Source: an uncultured Burkholderiales bacterium (GTDB lineage: Bacteria > Pseudomonadota > Gammaproteobacteria > Burkholderiales > Burkholderiaceae_C). Taken from it: DNA of 47,353 bases. The DNA lies in contig CALAGS010000110.1 in the NCBI GenBank assembly GCA_937891665.1, forward strand, positions 1-47,353. Reading direction: 5' to 3'. A program made the translations under genes and the position numbers. The notes under the pieces were generated by a model. The model had not been told where the DNA came from. It did not search any database and saw only the letters and a list, made by a program, of their open reading frames with translations. Of the stretch, positions 11,705-20,234 are shown in pieces. The stretch's first letter is position 1. Every line of letters begins with the position of its first letter.

Positions 11705-12256
11705 TCAGTGTCCCTCAAAGTTCACCAATGTGAACAAGGGCAATCCTGCGGCTTTCAGTTTTTCTGATCCACCTAGTTCCGGCAAATCCACAATGGCCGC
11801 ACCTTCAATCACTTCAGCTCCCAGTTTTTCGAGGAGCTTCATGCCCGCCATCATGGTGCCACCTGTCGCAATCAAATCATCAATCAACAAGACTCTTTGA
11901 CCTGGCTTGACCGCGTCGGTGTGCAATTCAACGGTGGCTGTGCCGTATTCCAATTCATAGGTTTCTTCCACCGTGGTGAAAGGCAACTTTCCTTTTTTGC
12001 GAACGGGTACGAAGCCAACGTTCAATTCATAAGCCACCACAGCCCCCAAAATAAAGCCGCGCGCATCGAGGCCGGCCACTACATCGGGCCGCATGGCAGG
12101 TGACATGTAGCGATGGACAAAGGCATCGATCAGCACACGAAAAACCCTTGGATTTTGAAGCAGGGGCGTGATGTCTCGAAACTGCACGCCCGCTACCGGC
12201 CAATCGGGCACGGTGCGGATGTTGTTTCTTAAATAATCATTGACCGACACGGCCAT
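11705..12256 (-). CDS. apt: Adenine phosphoribosyltransferase
   Basis: Apt salvages adenine by joining it to PRPP to give AMP. The type I PRTase loop [13 protein letters not shown] and the family strings D-A-R-G-F-I-L-G and V-R-K-K-G-K-L-P are present. The ATG at 12256 gives 183 residues and aligns best with the E. coli N-terminus, so it is used here. Earlier in-frame ATGs exist at 12274 and at 12313; the latter has GGAG eight bases upstream and would give 202 residues, so the start is uncertain. The gene is divergent from kdsD. Confidence 0.93.
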   Translation of the reverse strand: MAVSVNDYLRNNIRTVPDWPVAGVQFRDITPLLQNPRVFRVLIDAFVHRYMSPAMRPDVVAGLDARGFILGAVVAYELNVGFVPVRKKGKLPFTTVEETYELEYGTATVELHTDAVKPGQRVLLIDDLIATGGTMMAGMKLLEKLGAEVIEGAAIVDLPELGGSEKLKAAGLPLFTLVNFEGH

Positions 12257-12392
12257 TTCATCGGTGGCTCCCATTGCCCTCTCGCCCCTCATTGAACCCA
12301 ATCCTTGACTCATCTTACGCACTCCACGACGACAACCGGTCGAAAGCACCATCATAGTCACGCTTTAGGCCATCACTCGCTAAAATAAGCCC

Positions 12393-13370
12393 ATGTCATT
12401 TAACCCAGACCAAGCCCTTCAACTCGCACGCGAGACTTTGGACATTGAGGCACAAGCCCTGATGGGACTCAAATCCCGTTTGGACTCGCGCTTTTCTCAA
12501 GCCGTTCAGATGATGCTCAACGTCAAAGGCCGCGTGGTGGTCACGGGCATGGGCAAGAGCGGGCACATTGGCTCCAAGATTGCCGCCACATTGGCCTCTA
12601 CAGGCACGCCCGCCATGTTTGTTCATCCTGGCGAAGCCAGCCATGGCGACCTTGGCATGATCAAAGCCGTCGACATCGTATTGGCTATTTCTAACAGCGG
12701 AGAGAGCGACGAGCTGGTTTCCATCCTGCCCGTCTTGAAACGACAAGGTGTGCCCTTGATTGCCATGACTGGCGGCATGAACTCGGCGCTGGCCAAACAT
12801 GCCGATGTGGTTTTAGACAGCAGTGTCGACAAAGAAGCTTGCCCTCTGAATTTGGCCCCCACTGCCAGTACCACGGCGCAATTGGCCTTGGGTGATGCTT
12901 TGGCTGTCGCACTGCTAGACGCCCGCGGTTTCAAAGCCGAAGACTTTGCGCGCTCACACCCTGGTGGCTCTTTGGGCCGTCGCTTGCTGACACATGTCGA
13001 AGACGTTATGCGCAAAGGTGATCAAGTACCGCATGTCCTAGCTGATGCGAGTTTTACTGAGCTCATGCGTGAAATGAGCCAAAAGGGTTTGGGTGCATCT
13101 GCCATCGTGGACGAACATCTCAATATTTTGGGGGTGTTCACTGATGGTGATTTAAGGCGCCTCATCGAAAAAGGTGTTGACTTGCGAGCACTGCATGCCA
13201 AAGAGGTGATGCATGTCAATCCGCGAACTGTTCTGCACGATGCATTGGCTGTAGAGGCGGCCGAACTCATGGAGCAATTCCAAATTACCAGCGTTTTGGT
13301 GGTGAATGAATCTGGCGCCTTGTGTGGCGCCCTCAACAGCAATGACCTCATGCGCGCTAAAGTCATCTAA
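12393..13370 (+). CDS. kdsD: D-arabinose 5-phosphate isomerase
   Basis: KdsD converts ribulose 5-phosphate to arabinose 5-phosphate, the first committed step towards KDO in lipopolysaccharide. The 325-residue protein has an N-terminal SIS domain (G-M-G-K-S-G-H-I-G near 52-60, S-N-S-G-E-S-D-E near 100) and two C-terminal CBS repeats (about 205-325), the standard KdsD/KpsF layout. It starts 27 bases before kdsC ends its leader and forms a run with kdsC and lptC, matching an LPS role rather than a capsule role. Confidence 0.95.
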   Translation: MSFNPDQALQLARETLDIEAQALMGLKSRLDSRFSQAVQMMLNVKGRVVVTGMGKSGHIGSKIAATLASTGTPAMFVHPGEASHGDLGMIKAVDIVLAISNSGESDELVSILPVLKRQGVPLIAMTGGMNSALAKHADVVLDSSVDKEACPLNLAPTASTTAQLALGDALAVALLDARGFKAEDFARSHPGGSLGRRLLTHVEDVMRKGDQVPHVLADASFTELMREMSQKGLGASAIVDEHLNILGVFTDGDLRRLIEKGVDLRALHAKEVMHVNPRTVLHDALAVEAAELMEQFQITSVLVVNESGALCGALNSNDLMRAKVI

Positions 13371-13397
13371 GAATATTTCACTGGCCGCTCCAACACC

Positions 13398-13964
13398 ATG
13401 CAAATCATTCAACCCGCGCTCCATTTTCCGCCAGAGCTGCTGCTTCAAGCGCAAGGCATCAAAGTGGTCTTTTTTGATGTGGATGGTGTTCTAACAGACG
13501 GCGGCTTGTACTTTTCTGAGCAGGGTGAAACACTCAAACGTTTCAGCACGCTAGATGGCCATGGTTTAAAACTTTTAAAGCATGCCGGCATCACACCTGT
13601 GATCATTACAGGCCGCGACTCTGCGCCCCTGAGGGTCAGGCTCAAAGCGCTTGGCATTGAGCATGCCAAATTTGGCACGGAAGACAAACTGCCTGCCGCC
13701 GAAGACTTTTTAAAGGCCCTCGGCTTTGGATGGCACCAAGCTGCCGCCATGGGCGATGATTGGCCAGATCTGCCTATGCTGCAACGTGCTGCCATTTCGT
13801 GTGCCCCCATCAATGCCCACGCACAAGCACTGGCCCTTGCACACTTTGTCACAAGCCGCCAAGGCGGCTTTGGCGCTGCCAGAGAGTTGTGTGATTTGCT
13901 GGTGGTTGCAAGTGGGCAATATGCACCATTGCTTGCGCGTGTTGGTTCTTCGTCGGCTGCATGA
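13398..13964 (+). CDS. kdsC: KDO-8-phosphate phosphatase
   Basis: KdsC removes phosphate from 3-deoxy-D-manno-octulosonate 8-phosphate to give KDO. The 188-residue HAD-family protein has no cap domain. It shows motif I F-F-D-V-D-G-V-L-T-D-G (both aspartates present), motif II I-I-T-G-R, and motif IV G-D-D-W-P-D-L-P. It overlaps lptC by ATGA at 13961-13964. Confidence 0.95.
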   Translation: MQIIQPALHFPPELLLQAQGIKVVFFDVDGVLTDGGLYFSEQGETLKRFSTLDGHGLKLLKHAGITPVIITGRDSAPLRVRLKALGIEHAKFGTEDKLPAAEDFLKALGFGWHQAAAMGDDWPDLPMLQRAAISCAPINAHAQALALAHFVTSRQGGFGAARELCDLLVVASGQYAPLLARVGSSSAA

Positions 13965-14572
13965 TGAATGCATTACGGCGCGTCCTAGATCGTTTGTCTC
14001 TTTACTTGCCAGCCATTCTCATGGCCGTGTTTGCCTTGGGCAGCTGGTGGCTAGTCCGAAGTCTGCCAAATTTCTTCAATGAAACTGCTGCACCATTGGT
14101 TCGCCATGAGCCTGATTATTTTTTGCAGATTTTTTCTGTCAAATCTTTTGACAAGCAGGGCCGCCTGATGCGAGAGTTAAGTGGCGAGCACGCTCAACAT
14201 TTTCCTGACACCGATACGCTTGACATTCAAAAAGTGCAACTGCGCGGACACAGCCAAGAGGGTCAGCAGGTCACTGCTGTTGCAGATCAGGCTCTGGCTA
14301 AAGGGGACGGTACGCAAGTGACATTGGTTGGCAACGTGCATATTTCTCAGCCCGCAAGCACAAGCCCCAACGGGCCTCGGCCTGCAACTGAAATGCGCAG
14401 CCAAGAAATCAAAGCTTTTGTCAAGGAAGAGCGCTTGGTTAGCGAAGTGCCCGTTGAAGTTCGGCGCGGCCAAGATTTGTTCACTGCTGAAAAAATGCAA
14501 ATGAGCAGCAGAACAGGTGAATATGAATTGAGTGGCAGAGTTCGGGGCCTCGTCCAAGCTGCCAAACCTTAA
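13961..14572 (+). CDS. lptC: LPS export periplasmic protein LptC
   Basis: LptC is a single-span inner-membrane protein that takes lipopolysaccharide from LptB2FG and passes it to LptA. The 203-residue product has an N-terminal membrane helix (about 12-32) followed by a periplasmic domain with the family's conserved start (P-D-Y-F-L-Q-I-F-S-V). It is translationally coupled to kdsC. In most relatives lptA and lptB follow directly; here a strong terminator follows within 75 bases. Confidence 0.9.
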   Translation: MMNALRRVLDRLSLYLPAILMAVFALGSWWLVRSLPNFFNETAAPLVRHEPDYFLQIFSVKSFDKQGRLMRELSGEHAQHFPDTDTLDIQKVQLRGHSQEGQQVTAVADQALAKGDGTQVTLVGNVHISQPASTSPNGPRPATEMRSQEIKAFVKEERLVSEVPVEVRRGQDLFTAEKMQMSSRTGEYELSGRVRGLVQAAKP

Positions 14573-14644
14573 AGACAACTCTTAAAGACAACTTGTTTCT
14601 CAAAAACGAGCATCTCAGAAAAACCTCTGTGCGCTCCCAACATG

Positions 14645-14672
14645 AAAAAAGCCCTGCATGCAGGGCTTTTTT
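14645..14672. terminator. Bidirectional intrinsic terminator
   Basis: AAAAAA, GCCCTGCATGCAGGGC and TTTTTT form a perfect palindrome flanked by A and T runs, so it ends both the rightward kdsD-kdsC-lptC transcript and the leftward RRM-protein transcript. It is the cleanest terminator in the window. Confidence 0.9.
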
Positions 14673-14714
14673 GTGTCTCACACCTGAAAGTGTGAGTGCA
14701 GATGTAACCAGCGA

Positions 14715-15221
14715 TTAATAACCGCCGCCGCCTTCGCGACGACCGCCACCACCATTGCCACCGCCGCCGCCACGTGGGCCTGAGCCGTACGGGCTACGGA
14801 AGCCGGACTCGCCGCCGCCTTCACGACGACCACCGCCGCCGCCGCCATAACCACCGCCGCCACCGCCGCCGTAACCGCCGCCGCCGCCGCCGCCGCCGCC
14901 ATAACCGCCGCCGCCTTCACGACGACCGCCGCCACCACCAAAGCCACCGCCACCGGAACGGGGAGGACGCTCTTCCATGGGACGTGCTTCGTTAACAACA
15001 ACACTGCGACCGCCCAAGGGCTGACCGTTCATGCCGTTGATTGCAGATTGGGCTTCTTCATCAGAACCCATTTCCACAAAGCCGAAGCCTTTTGAGCGAC
15101 CTGTGTCGCGTTCCATCATGACTTTGGCGCTGGTCACTGAACCGAACTGGCCGAAGGCCTGCTCTAAATCGCCGTCACGAACCGAGTACGGCAGATTGCC
15201 GACGTATAGTTTTTTGCCCAT
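14715..15221 (-). CDS. Glycine-rich RNA-binding protein (single RRM)
   Basis: The first 80 or so of 168 residues form one RRM with RNP2 L-Y-V-G-N-L and RNP1 K-G-F-G-F-V-E-M. From about residue 95 the tail is almost only glycine with R-R-E-G-G-G-G-Y-G-type units, RGG-like and low complexity. Such proteins are single-strand RNA binders, often cold-induced RNA chaperones; that role is inferred. The ATG at 15221 has a perfect GAGGAG nine bases upstream, so the longer frame to 15251 is rejected. The DNA of the tail is a GCC-type triplet-rich tract prone to slippage. Confidence 0.92.
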   Translation of the reverse strand: MGKKLYVGNLPYSVRDGDLEQAFGQFGSVTSAKVMMERDTGRSKGFGFVEMGSDEEAQSAINGMNGQPLGGRSVVVNEARPMEERPPRSGGGGFGGGGGRREGGGGYGGGGGGGGGYGGGGGGGYGGGGGGRREGGGESGFRSPYGSGPRGGGGGNGGGGRREGGGGY

Positions 15222-15447
15222 TGAAAGGGACTCCTCTAAACACAAAAACAAAAGCGATGGAGCCCCAAAAACGCATCAACAAACCTAAAAACCTCGGAAG
15301 GAAGCGAAACTGACACCTGTACACCGCGAACAAAGCACACGTCCAAAGACGTAAGCTAACCCATTATGGGCCACAAAACAAAGTGTTTGGCAAGTAAATT
15401 CTCTGAAAGGCCTTTAAATACTTGGGATTAGACGTGTTTTTCATGAA
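15222..15447 (-). promoter_or_regulatory. Long leader/promoter region of the RRM gene
   Basis: This gap of about 226 bases holds no gene. Reading leftward, a candidate -35 TTGCCA and -10 CATAAT with a long spacer of about 19 bases lie near 15363-15394, which would leave a 5' leader of roughly 135 bases. Long leaders are a feature of cold-shock and RNA-chaperone mRNAs. No named riboswitch is recognisable. Confidence 0.35.
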
Positions 15448-16650
15448 TTACCAGCTTGCTTCGCGCTCTGGCGTGGCGCTGATTTTATGGACCGTCAGGT
15501 CAGCGCCCTCATATTCTTCTTCTGGCGTCATTTTGAGACCCATGGTTATTTTCAATATGCCGTAAATCAAAATGCCCCCAATCAAGGCCCAAGCCACGCC
15601 CAAAGCGGTGCCAATGAGTTGAGCCTGAAAACTCACACCACCCAAACCGCCCAATGATTGCAGGCCAAAAATGCCAGCAGCAATGCCGCCCCAAGCGCCG
15701 CAAACACCGTGCAAGGGCCAAACACCCAAAACATCGTCAATCCGCCATTTGTTTTGTGTCAGCGTGAACATCACCACAAACAAGGCACCTGCCACTGCGC
15801 CAACCGCCAAGGCGCCGAAGGGATGCATCAGATCAGAACCTGCGCACACAGCAACCAGCCCAGCCAAAGGCCCGTTGTGCACAAAGCCAGGATCATTCCT
15901 GCCCAAAATCAAGGCGGCCAATGTGCCACCGACCATGGCCATCAACGAATTCACTGCCACCAAACCAGAAATTTTGTCGAGTGTTTGAGCACTCATCACG
16001 TTAAAGCCAAACCAACCCACAATCAAAATCCAAGCGCCTAAGGCCAAAAAAGGAATGTTGGAAGGTGGGTGCGCAGACACGGCGCCATCTTTTTTGTAAC
16101 GGTTGTAGCGAGCACCTAACAAGATCACCGCAGGCAGTGCGATCCAACCACCCATGGCATGAACCACCACAGAACCCGCAAAATCGTGAAATTCCTCGCC
16201 AGTGGTCGCCTTGATCCAAGCCTGCACACCAAAGTGTTGGTTCCATGCGATGCCCTCAAAGAACGGGTACACAAAACCCACAATGCACGCGGTGGCGATG
16301 AGTTGAGGCCAGAACTTAGCACGCTCGGCAATACCGCCAGATACGATGGCAGGAATGGCTGCAGCAAAGGTCAATAGGAAGAAAAATTTGACCAAATCGT
16401 AGCCATTTTTGGCAGCCAATTGTTCCGCGCCAACAAAGAAGTTGGTGCCGTATGCAACGCTGTAACCCACGACAAAATAGACCACTGTTGAGACAGAAAA
16501 GTCGACCAAGATTTTGACCAAGGCATTGACTTGGTTTTTCTTGCGAACTGTGCCCAATTCCAAGAAGGCAAATCCTGCGTGCATGGCCAGCACCATGATG
16601 CCGCCCAACAAAATAAAGAGCGCATCCGCGCCCTGTTTTAGTGCTTCCAT
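15448..16650 (-). CDS. amt: Ammonium transporter (Amt/MEP/Rh family)
   Basis: This is an inner-membrane trimeric channel that conducts ammonium/ammonia. The 400-residue protein has about eleven membrane helices. The conserved aspartate and first pore histidine appear in H-D-F-A-G-S-V-V-V-H, and the second pore histidine in L-H-G-V-C-G-A-W-G-G. There is no cleavable signal peptide, unlike E. coli AmtB. No glnK is adjacent. A well-matched sigma-54 promoter lies upstream (16722-16737), consistent with nitrogen control through NtrC. Confidence 0.95.
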   Translation of the reverse strand: MEALKQGADALFILLGGIMVLAMHAGFAFLELGTVRKKNQVNALVKILVDFSVSTVVYFVVGYSVAYGTNFFVGAEQLAAKNGYDLVKFFFLLTFAAAIPAIVSGGIAERAKFWPQLIATACIVGFVYPFFEGIAWNQHFGVQAWIKATTGEEFHDFAGSVVVHAMGGWIALPAVILLGARYNRYKKDGAVSAHPPSNIPFLALGAWILIVGWFGFNVMSAQTLDKISGLVAVNSLMAMVGGTLAALILGRNDPGFVHNGPLAGLVAVCAGSDLMHPFGALAVGAVAGALFVVMFTLTQNKWRIDDVLGVWPLHGVCGAWGGIAAGIFGLQSLGGLGGVSFQAQLIGTALGVAWALIGGILIYGILKITMGLKMTPEEEYEGADLTVHKISATPEREASW

Positions 16651-16677
16651 ATCGATCTCAACTTATTTTTGAATTAA

Positions 16678-16717
16678 TTTGGTGCGCAAATACCTTGTTT
16701 GTGAAACGCGCACCAAA
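16678..16717. repeat. Inverted repeat in the amt upstream region
   Basis: TTTGGTGCGC (16678-16687) and GCGCACCAAA (16708-16717) are perfect 10-base inverted arms separated by 20 bases. A third TTGGTG lies at 16741-16746. The three CACCAA cores are 30-32 bases apart, about three helical turns. The site overlaps the predicted sigma-54 start region, so an operator or activator array is a better reading than a terminator. Confidence 0.45.
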
Positions 16718-16721
16718 ATCA

Positions 16722-16737
16722 AGCAAAAAACGCGCCA
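16722..16737 (-). promoter_or_regulatory. Sigma-54 (-24/-12) promoter for amt
   Basis: On the minus strand TGGCGCGTTTTTTGCT matches TGGCACG-N4-TTGCW with one difference; the GG and GC doublets are exactly ten bases apart. Transcription would begin near 16711, about 60 bases before the amt ATG. Sigma-54 with NtrC is the classic control of ammonium transporters. Confidence 0.75.
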
Positions 16738-16770
16738 ATTTTGGTGTTGCGCGGTCGATATGATAGGTCC

Positions 16771-17412
16771 ATGGAAGCATTTCTCGTCTCTACTGGTATC
16801 GTAGCCCTGGCTGAAATAGGCGACAAAACACAACTTTTGTCCTTGGTTTTAGCGGCTCGCTTTCGAAAGCCCTGGCCCATTGTCTGGGGCATTTTGGTCG
16901 CCACCTTGGCCAACCACGGTTTGGCGGGTGCGTTGGGCAGTTGGGTCACCACGCAGCTGGGGCCAGAAGCTTTGCGCTGGGTTTTGGGCGGCTCATTTTT
17001 GGCCATGGCAGTTTGGATTTTGGTGCCTGACAAACTGGACGAGGGCGATACAGACGCGTCGCCACGTTTCGGTATTTTTGCCACAACGGTTGTTGCCTTT
17101 TTCATTGCCGAGATGGGCGACAAAACTCAAGTGGCCACCGTCATGTTGGCCGCCCAATTCAACAGCTGGTTTTGGGTGGTGGCTGGCACCACCTTGGGCA
17201 TGATGCTGGCCAATGCGCCTGTGGTTTGGTTGGGTGACGCCCTGACTCGCAGAGTTTCACTCAAGTGGGTACACAGAATATCTGCGGTGGTTTTTGCCGT
17301 GCTTGGCGGCTTGGCCTTGTGGGGTGGCCCTGCAAACATTGAAAAAAACGAGGCGCCTGTTGAAGTACCCCAAAAAGCCATCGCCAATGACAACGCGCCG
17401 GCCAAGCTTTAA
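16771..17412 (+). CDS. UPF0016/GDT1-family membrane transporter (probable manganese exporter)
   Basis: The 213-residue protein has about six membrane helices in two related halves, each with the family signature E-x-G-D-K-T-Q (E-I-G-D-K-T-Q near 15, E-M-G-D-K-T-Q near 115). Relatives (TMEM165/Gdt1, bacterial Mnx/MneA) export Mn2+ or exchange Ca2+/Mn2+ for protons. ATG 16771 is used because it starts the first helix; an upstream frame to 16741 adds unlikely residues. It is divergent from amt. No yybP-ykoY manganese riboswitch fits in the short leader. Confidence 0.85.
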   Translation: MEAFLVSTGIVALAEIGDKTQLLSLVLAARFRKPWPIVWGILVATLANHGLAGALGSWVTTQLGPEALRWVLGGSFLAMAVWILVPDKLDEGDTDASPRFGIFATTVVAFFIAEMGDKTQVATVMLAAQFNSWFWVVAGTTLGMMLANAPVVWLGDALTRRVSLKWVHRISAVVFAVLGGLALWGGPANIEKNEAPVEVPQKAIANDNAPAKL

Positions 17413-17456
17413 TGCACCGATAATTCGCTGAACCGCTTTTTTGGGTTAACCCCTTC

Positions 17457-18614
17457 ATGCCATTGATCGCTAAGCCTCAGTCGATGTTTTTTGAAGCGCC
17501 ACTTGCTTTGCAAAGTGGCGCCTCTATCCGCGCCTATCACTTGGCCTTCGAGACTTACGGTACGCTCAACGCCGACAAATCGAATGCGGTGCTCATTTGC
17601 CATGCGCTGAATGCGTCACACCATGTCGCGGGCGTCTACGAAGGCCAAGACAAAAGTGAAGGTTGGTGGGACAACATGATTGGCCCTGGAAAATCTGTCG
17701 ATACAAACCGTTTCTTTGTCATTGGCGTGAACAATCTGGGCTCCTGCTTTGGCTCTACCGGCCCTATGCATGCGCACCCTGATACAGGTGACATTTATGG
17801 TGCTGATTTTCCAGTCGTGACCGTAGAAGATTGGGTCGACGCGCAAGCTAGGCTGCTCGATGCTTTGGGCATCCAAACTCTGGCAGCGGTCATGGGTGGC
17901 AGTCTGGGCGGCATGCAAGCGCTCTCTTGGACATTGCGCTATCCAGAACGCGTAGCCCATGCAGTGGTGGTCGCAAGTGCGCCCAACCTCACAGCCGAGA
18001 ACATCGCATTCAACGAGGTTGCAAGGCGAGCCATCGTCACCGACCCTGACTTTCATGGTGGCCATTTTTACAAGCACAAGGTGGTGCCCGCGCGAGGTCT
18101 TCGCATTGCGCGAATGATTGGCCACATCACTTACTTAAGCGACGATGTGATGAATGAAAAGTTTGGCCGTGAGCTGCGCGATGCCGTCACGAACAACGCC
18201 ACAGGCTATCGCTATTCAACACAAGATGTCGAATTTCAGATTGAAAGCTATCTCAGATACCAGGGCGACAAGTTCAGTGAGTACTTTGATGCCAACACAT
18301 ACCTTCTAATTACTCGGGCCCTGGATTATTTTGATCCAGCTCGCACACTGGGTGGCAACCTCACCCGTGCATTGGCCAAAGCCACTTGTCAATTTTTACT
18401 GGTCAGCTTTACCACCGACTGGCGCTTCTCACCTAAACGAAGCCGCGAAATGGTCCGCGCCTTGCTCGACAACAAACGCGATGTGAGCTATGCAGAAATT
18501 GATGCGCCGCATGGCCATGACGCCTTCTTGTTGAACGATGAGCGCTACCTGAATGTGGTTCGCTCTTACTTTGACAACATGGCCGTTGACCACCCGGCAA
18601 GAGGTGCCAAATGA
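17457..18614 (+). CDS. metX: Homoserine O-acyltransferase MetX
   Basis: MetX acylates L-homoserine in the first committed step of methionine synthesis. The 385-residue alpha/beta-hydrolase shows the nucleophile elbow G-G-S-L-G-G-M-Q (Ser near 149) and the catalytic His in A-P-H-G-H-D-A-F near 353. Betaproteobacterial members paired with MetW have been shown to use succinyl-CoA (MetXS type), so succinyl transfer is likely here; that is family inference. The gene overlaps metW by ATGA. Confidence 0.95.
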   Translation: MPLIAKPQSMFFEAPLALQSGASIRAYHLAFETYGTLNADKSNAVLICHALNASHHVAGVYEGQDKSEGWWDNMIGPGKSVDTNRFFVIGVNNLGSCFGSTGPMHAHPDTGDIYGADFPVVTVEDWVDAQARLLDALGIQTLAAVMGGSLGGMQALSWTLRYPERVAHAVVVASAPNLTAENIAFNEVARRAIVTDPDFHGGHFYKHKVVPARGLRIARMIGHITYLSDDVMNEKFGRELRDAVTNNATGYRYSTQDVEFQIESYLRYQGDKFSEYFDANTYLLITRALDYFDPARTLGGNLTRALAKATCQFLLVSFTTDWRFSPKRSREMVRALLDNKRDVSYAEIDAPHGHDAFLLNDERYLNVVRSYFDNMAVDHPARGAK

Positions 18615-19192
18615 GCGAGCATGTCAACCTGCAAGCCATTGCTCGCTTGGTGCCCAAAGGCTCGCGCATTTTGGACTTAGGCTGTGGCGATGGCGCGTTG
18701 CTTGATTACTTGAAAAAGCATCGCGGTTGCTCGGGTTATGGCGTTGAAATTGACGATCGGAATATTCAAGCTTGTGTCAAACGCGGCGTCAACGTCATTC
18801 AATTGAATTTGGATGAAGGCCTCAATATGTTTGCAGACCAATCCTTTGATGTGGTTTTGCAAATTGACACGCTTCAACATTTGCGCAATGCCGAGGTGAT
18901 GTTGCGCGAAACCGTTCGTGTGGGGCGTACAGGCATTTTGGCGTTTCCCAATTTTGCACACTGGCCCAATCGCTTGAGCATTTTGACAGGCAGTATGCCG
19001 GTTACCAAACGTCTGCCTTTCCAGTGGTACGACACCCCCAACATTCGTGTTGGCACCTTCGCCGATTTCGAACAGTTGGCATTGCAAAATCAATTGAAAA
19101 TCATCGACAGTTTTGGCTTGCAAGAAGGCCAAGAAGTCAGGTTATGGCCTAACCTGATGGCGGGTACTGCTGTCTTCAAATTGCAGCGCTAG
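18611..19192 (+). CDS. metW: Methionine biosynthesis protein MetW
   Basis: MetW is a SAM-methyltransferase-fold protein needed together with MetX for homoserine acylation in many proteobacteria. The 193-residue product has motif [10 protein letters not shown] near 19-28 and the family strings G-V-E-I-D and L-Q-H-L-R. It starts inside the metX stop codon (ATGA), the standard coupling. Confidence 0.95.
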   Translation: MSEHVNLQAIARLVPKGSRILDLGCGDGALLDYLKKHRGCSGYGVEIDDRNIQACVKRGVNVIQLNLDEGLNMFADQSFDVVLQIDTLQHLRNAEVMLRETVRVGRTGILAFPNFAHWPNRLSILTGSMPVTKRLPFQWYDTPNIRVGTFADFEQLALQNQLKIIDSFGLQEGQEVRLWPNLMAGTAVFKLQR

Positions 19193-19225
19193 CTCGCCAA
19201 CCACACTCACAGCAGAAAGAATTAC

Positions 19226-20230
19226 ATGCCAACTCCAAGCACCATGCATTTTGTTGACCACGGTACCGGCGGAGGGCCTGACGTCTTAACGCCTAGCACC
19301 TGTGCAACACCCACACCCAAGGTGGGTGAGGTCTTGGTGAAGGTCGCCTATGCAGGCGTCAATCGCCCTGACTGCTTGCAACGCAGCGGTCGTTACCCGC
19401 CACCTGCCGGCGCGTCCAGCATTGTGGGCTTAGAAGTTTCGGGTGAAGTGGTGGCACTTGGAGAAGGCGTTAGCAAGTGGCATTTAGGCGACAAGATTTG
19501 TGCGCTCACCAACGGCGGTGCGTATGCAGAATTTGTCACGGTGCCCGAGGGACAAGCGCTGCCCATTCCCAAAGGTTTCTCCATGCTGCAGGCTGCTGCG
19601 CTACCTGAAAACTTTTTCACTGTTTGGACCAATGTTTTTCAGCGTGGAAAATTGAAGTCGGGTGAAAGCATTTTGGTTCATGGCGGGTCTTCTGGCATTG
19701 GCTTAACCGCCATTCAACTGGCCCATGCTTTTGGCGCCAAAGTTTTTTGTACCGTTGGCAATTCCGACAAGGTGGCCGCCTGCTTGAAAGTGGGCGCCCA
19801 TGTGGCCATCGATTACAAGACCCAAGACTTTGTCGAAGAAGTGCTCAAACTCACCGATCAAGCCGGTGTGAATGCCATTTTGGACATGGTGGGCGGCAGC
19901 TACATGCAGCGCAATTTGCGCGCCTTGGCCATCGAAGGCCGCTTGCTTCAAATTGCTTTTTTACAGCCCTCCAAAGTTGAAGTCGACTGGGTCTCGCTCA
20001 TGGCCAAGCGCCTCACTTTCACAGGCTCCACTTTGCGTCCTCGCAGTGCGCAAGACAAAGCGCAAATTGCCAATGAGCTGCGGGCGCAAGTGTGGCCCTT
20101 GCTCGAGGCTGGCGACGTCGCGCCCGTTATTTACCAAGTTTTCGATTTGAAAGATGCGGCGCAGGCTCATGCATTGATGGAGTCATCGCAGCACATCGGC
20201 AAGATCATGCTCACAGTTGCAGGAGAATAA
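19226..20230 (+). CDS. NAD(P)H quinone oxidoreductase (PIG3-like, MDR family)
   Basis: This 334-residue zinc-free medium-chain reductase has the GroES-like N-terminal domain (Y-A-G-V-N-R-P-D near 42, R-Y-P-P-P near 57) and a Rossmann domain with H-G-G-S-S-G-I-G-L-T-A near 152. The sequence resembles the PIG3/TP53I3 quinone reductases, which reduce quinones with NADPH. It lies 33 bases after metW and 4 bases before ltnD, so it may be cotranscribed with the tetronate genes; any role there is unproven. Confidence 0.88.
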   Translation: MPTPSTMHFVDHGTGGGPDVLTPSTCATPTPKVGEVLVKVAYAGVNRPDCLQRSGRYPPPAGASSIVGLEVSGEVVALGEGVSKWHLGDKICALTNGGAYAEFVTVPEGQALPIPKGFSMLQAAALPENFFTVWTNVFQRGKLKSGESILVHGGSSGIGLTAIQLAHAFGAKVFCTVGNSDKVAACLKVGAHVAIDYKTQDFVEEVLKLTDQAGVNAILDMVGGSYMQRNLRALAIEGRLLQIAFLQPSKVEVDWVSLMAKRLTFTGSTLRPRSAQDKAQIANELRAQVWPLLEAGDVAPVIYQVFDLKDAAQAHALMESSQHIGKIMLTVAGE

Positions 20231-20234
20231 TCTC

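Noticed and set aside
14740..14990. Repetitive GCC/ACC tract resembling a tandem-repeat or CRISPR array
   Set aside because: The repeats are codon-level glycine repeats of the RRM protein tail; there are no fixed-length spacers.
16651..16770. Possible yybP-ykoY manganese riboswitch ahead of the UPF0016 gene
   Set aside because: The gap is only 120 bases, shared with a sigma-54 promoter, and lacks the conserved loop sequences.
17413..17456. Possible SAM riboswitch ahead of metX
   Set aside because: Only 44 bases separate the genes, too short for any known SAM riboswitch aptamer with expression platform.
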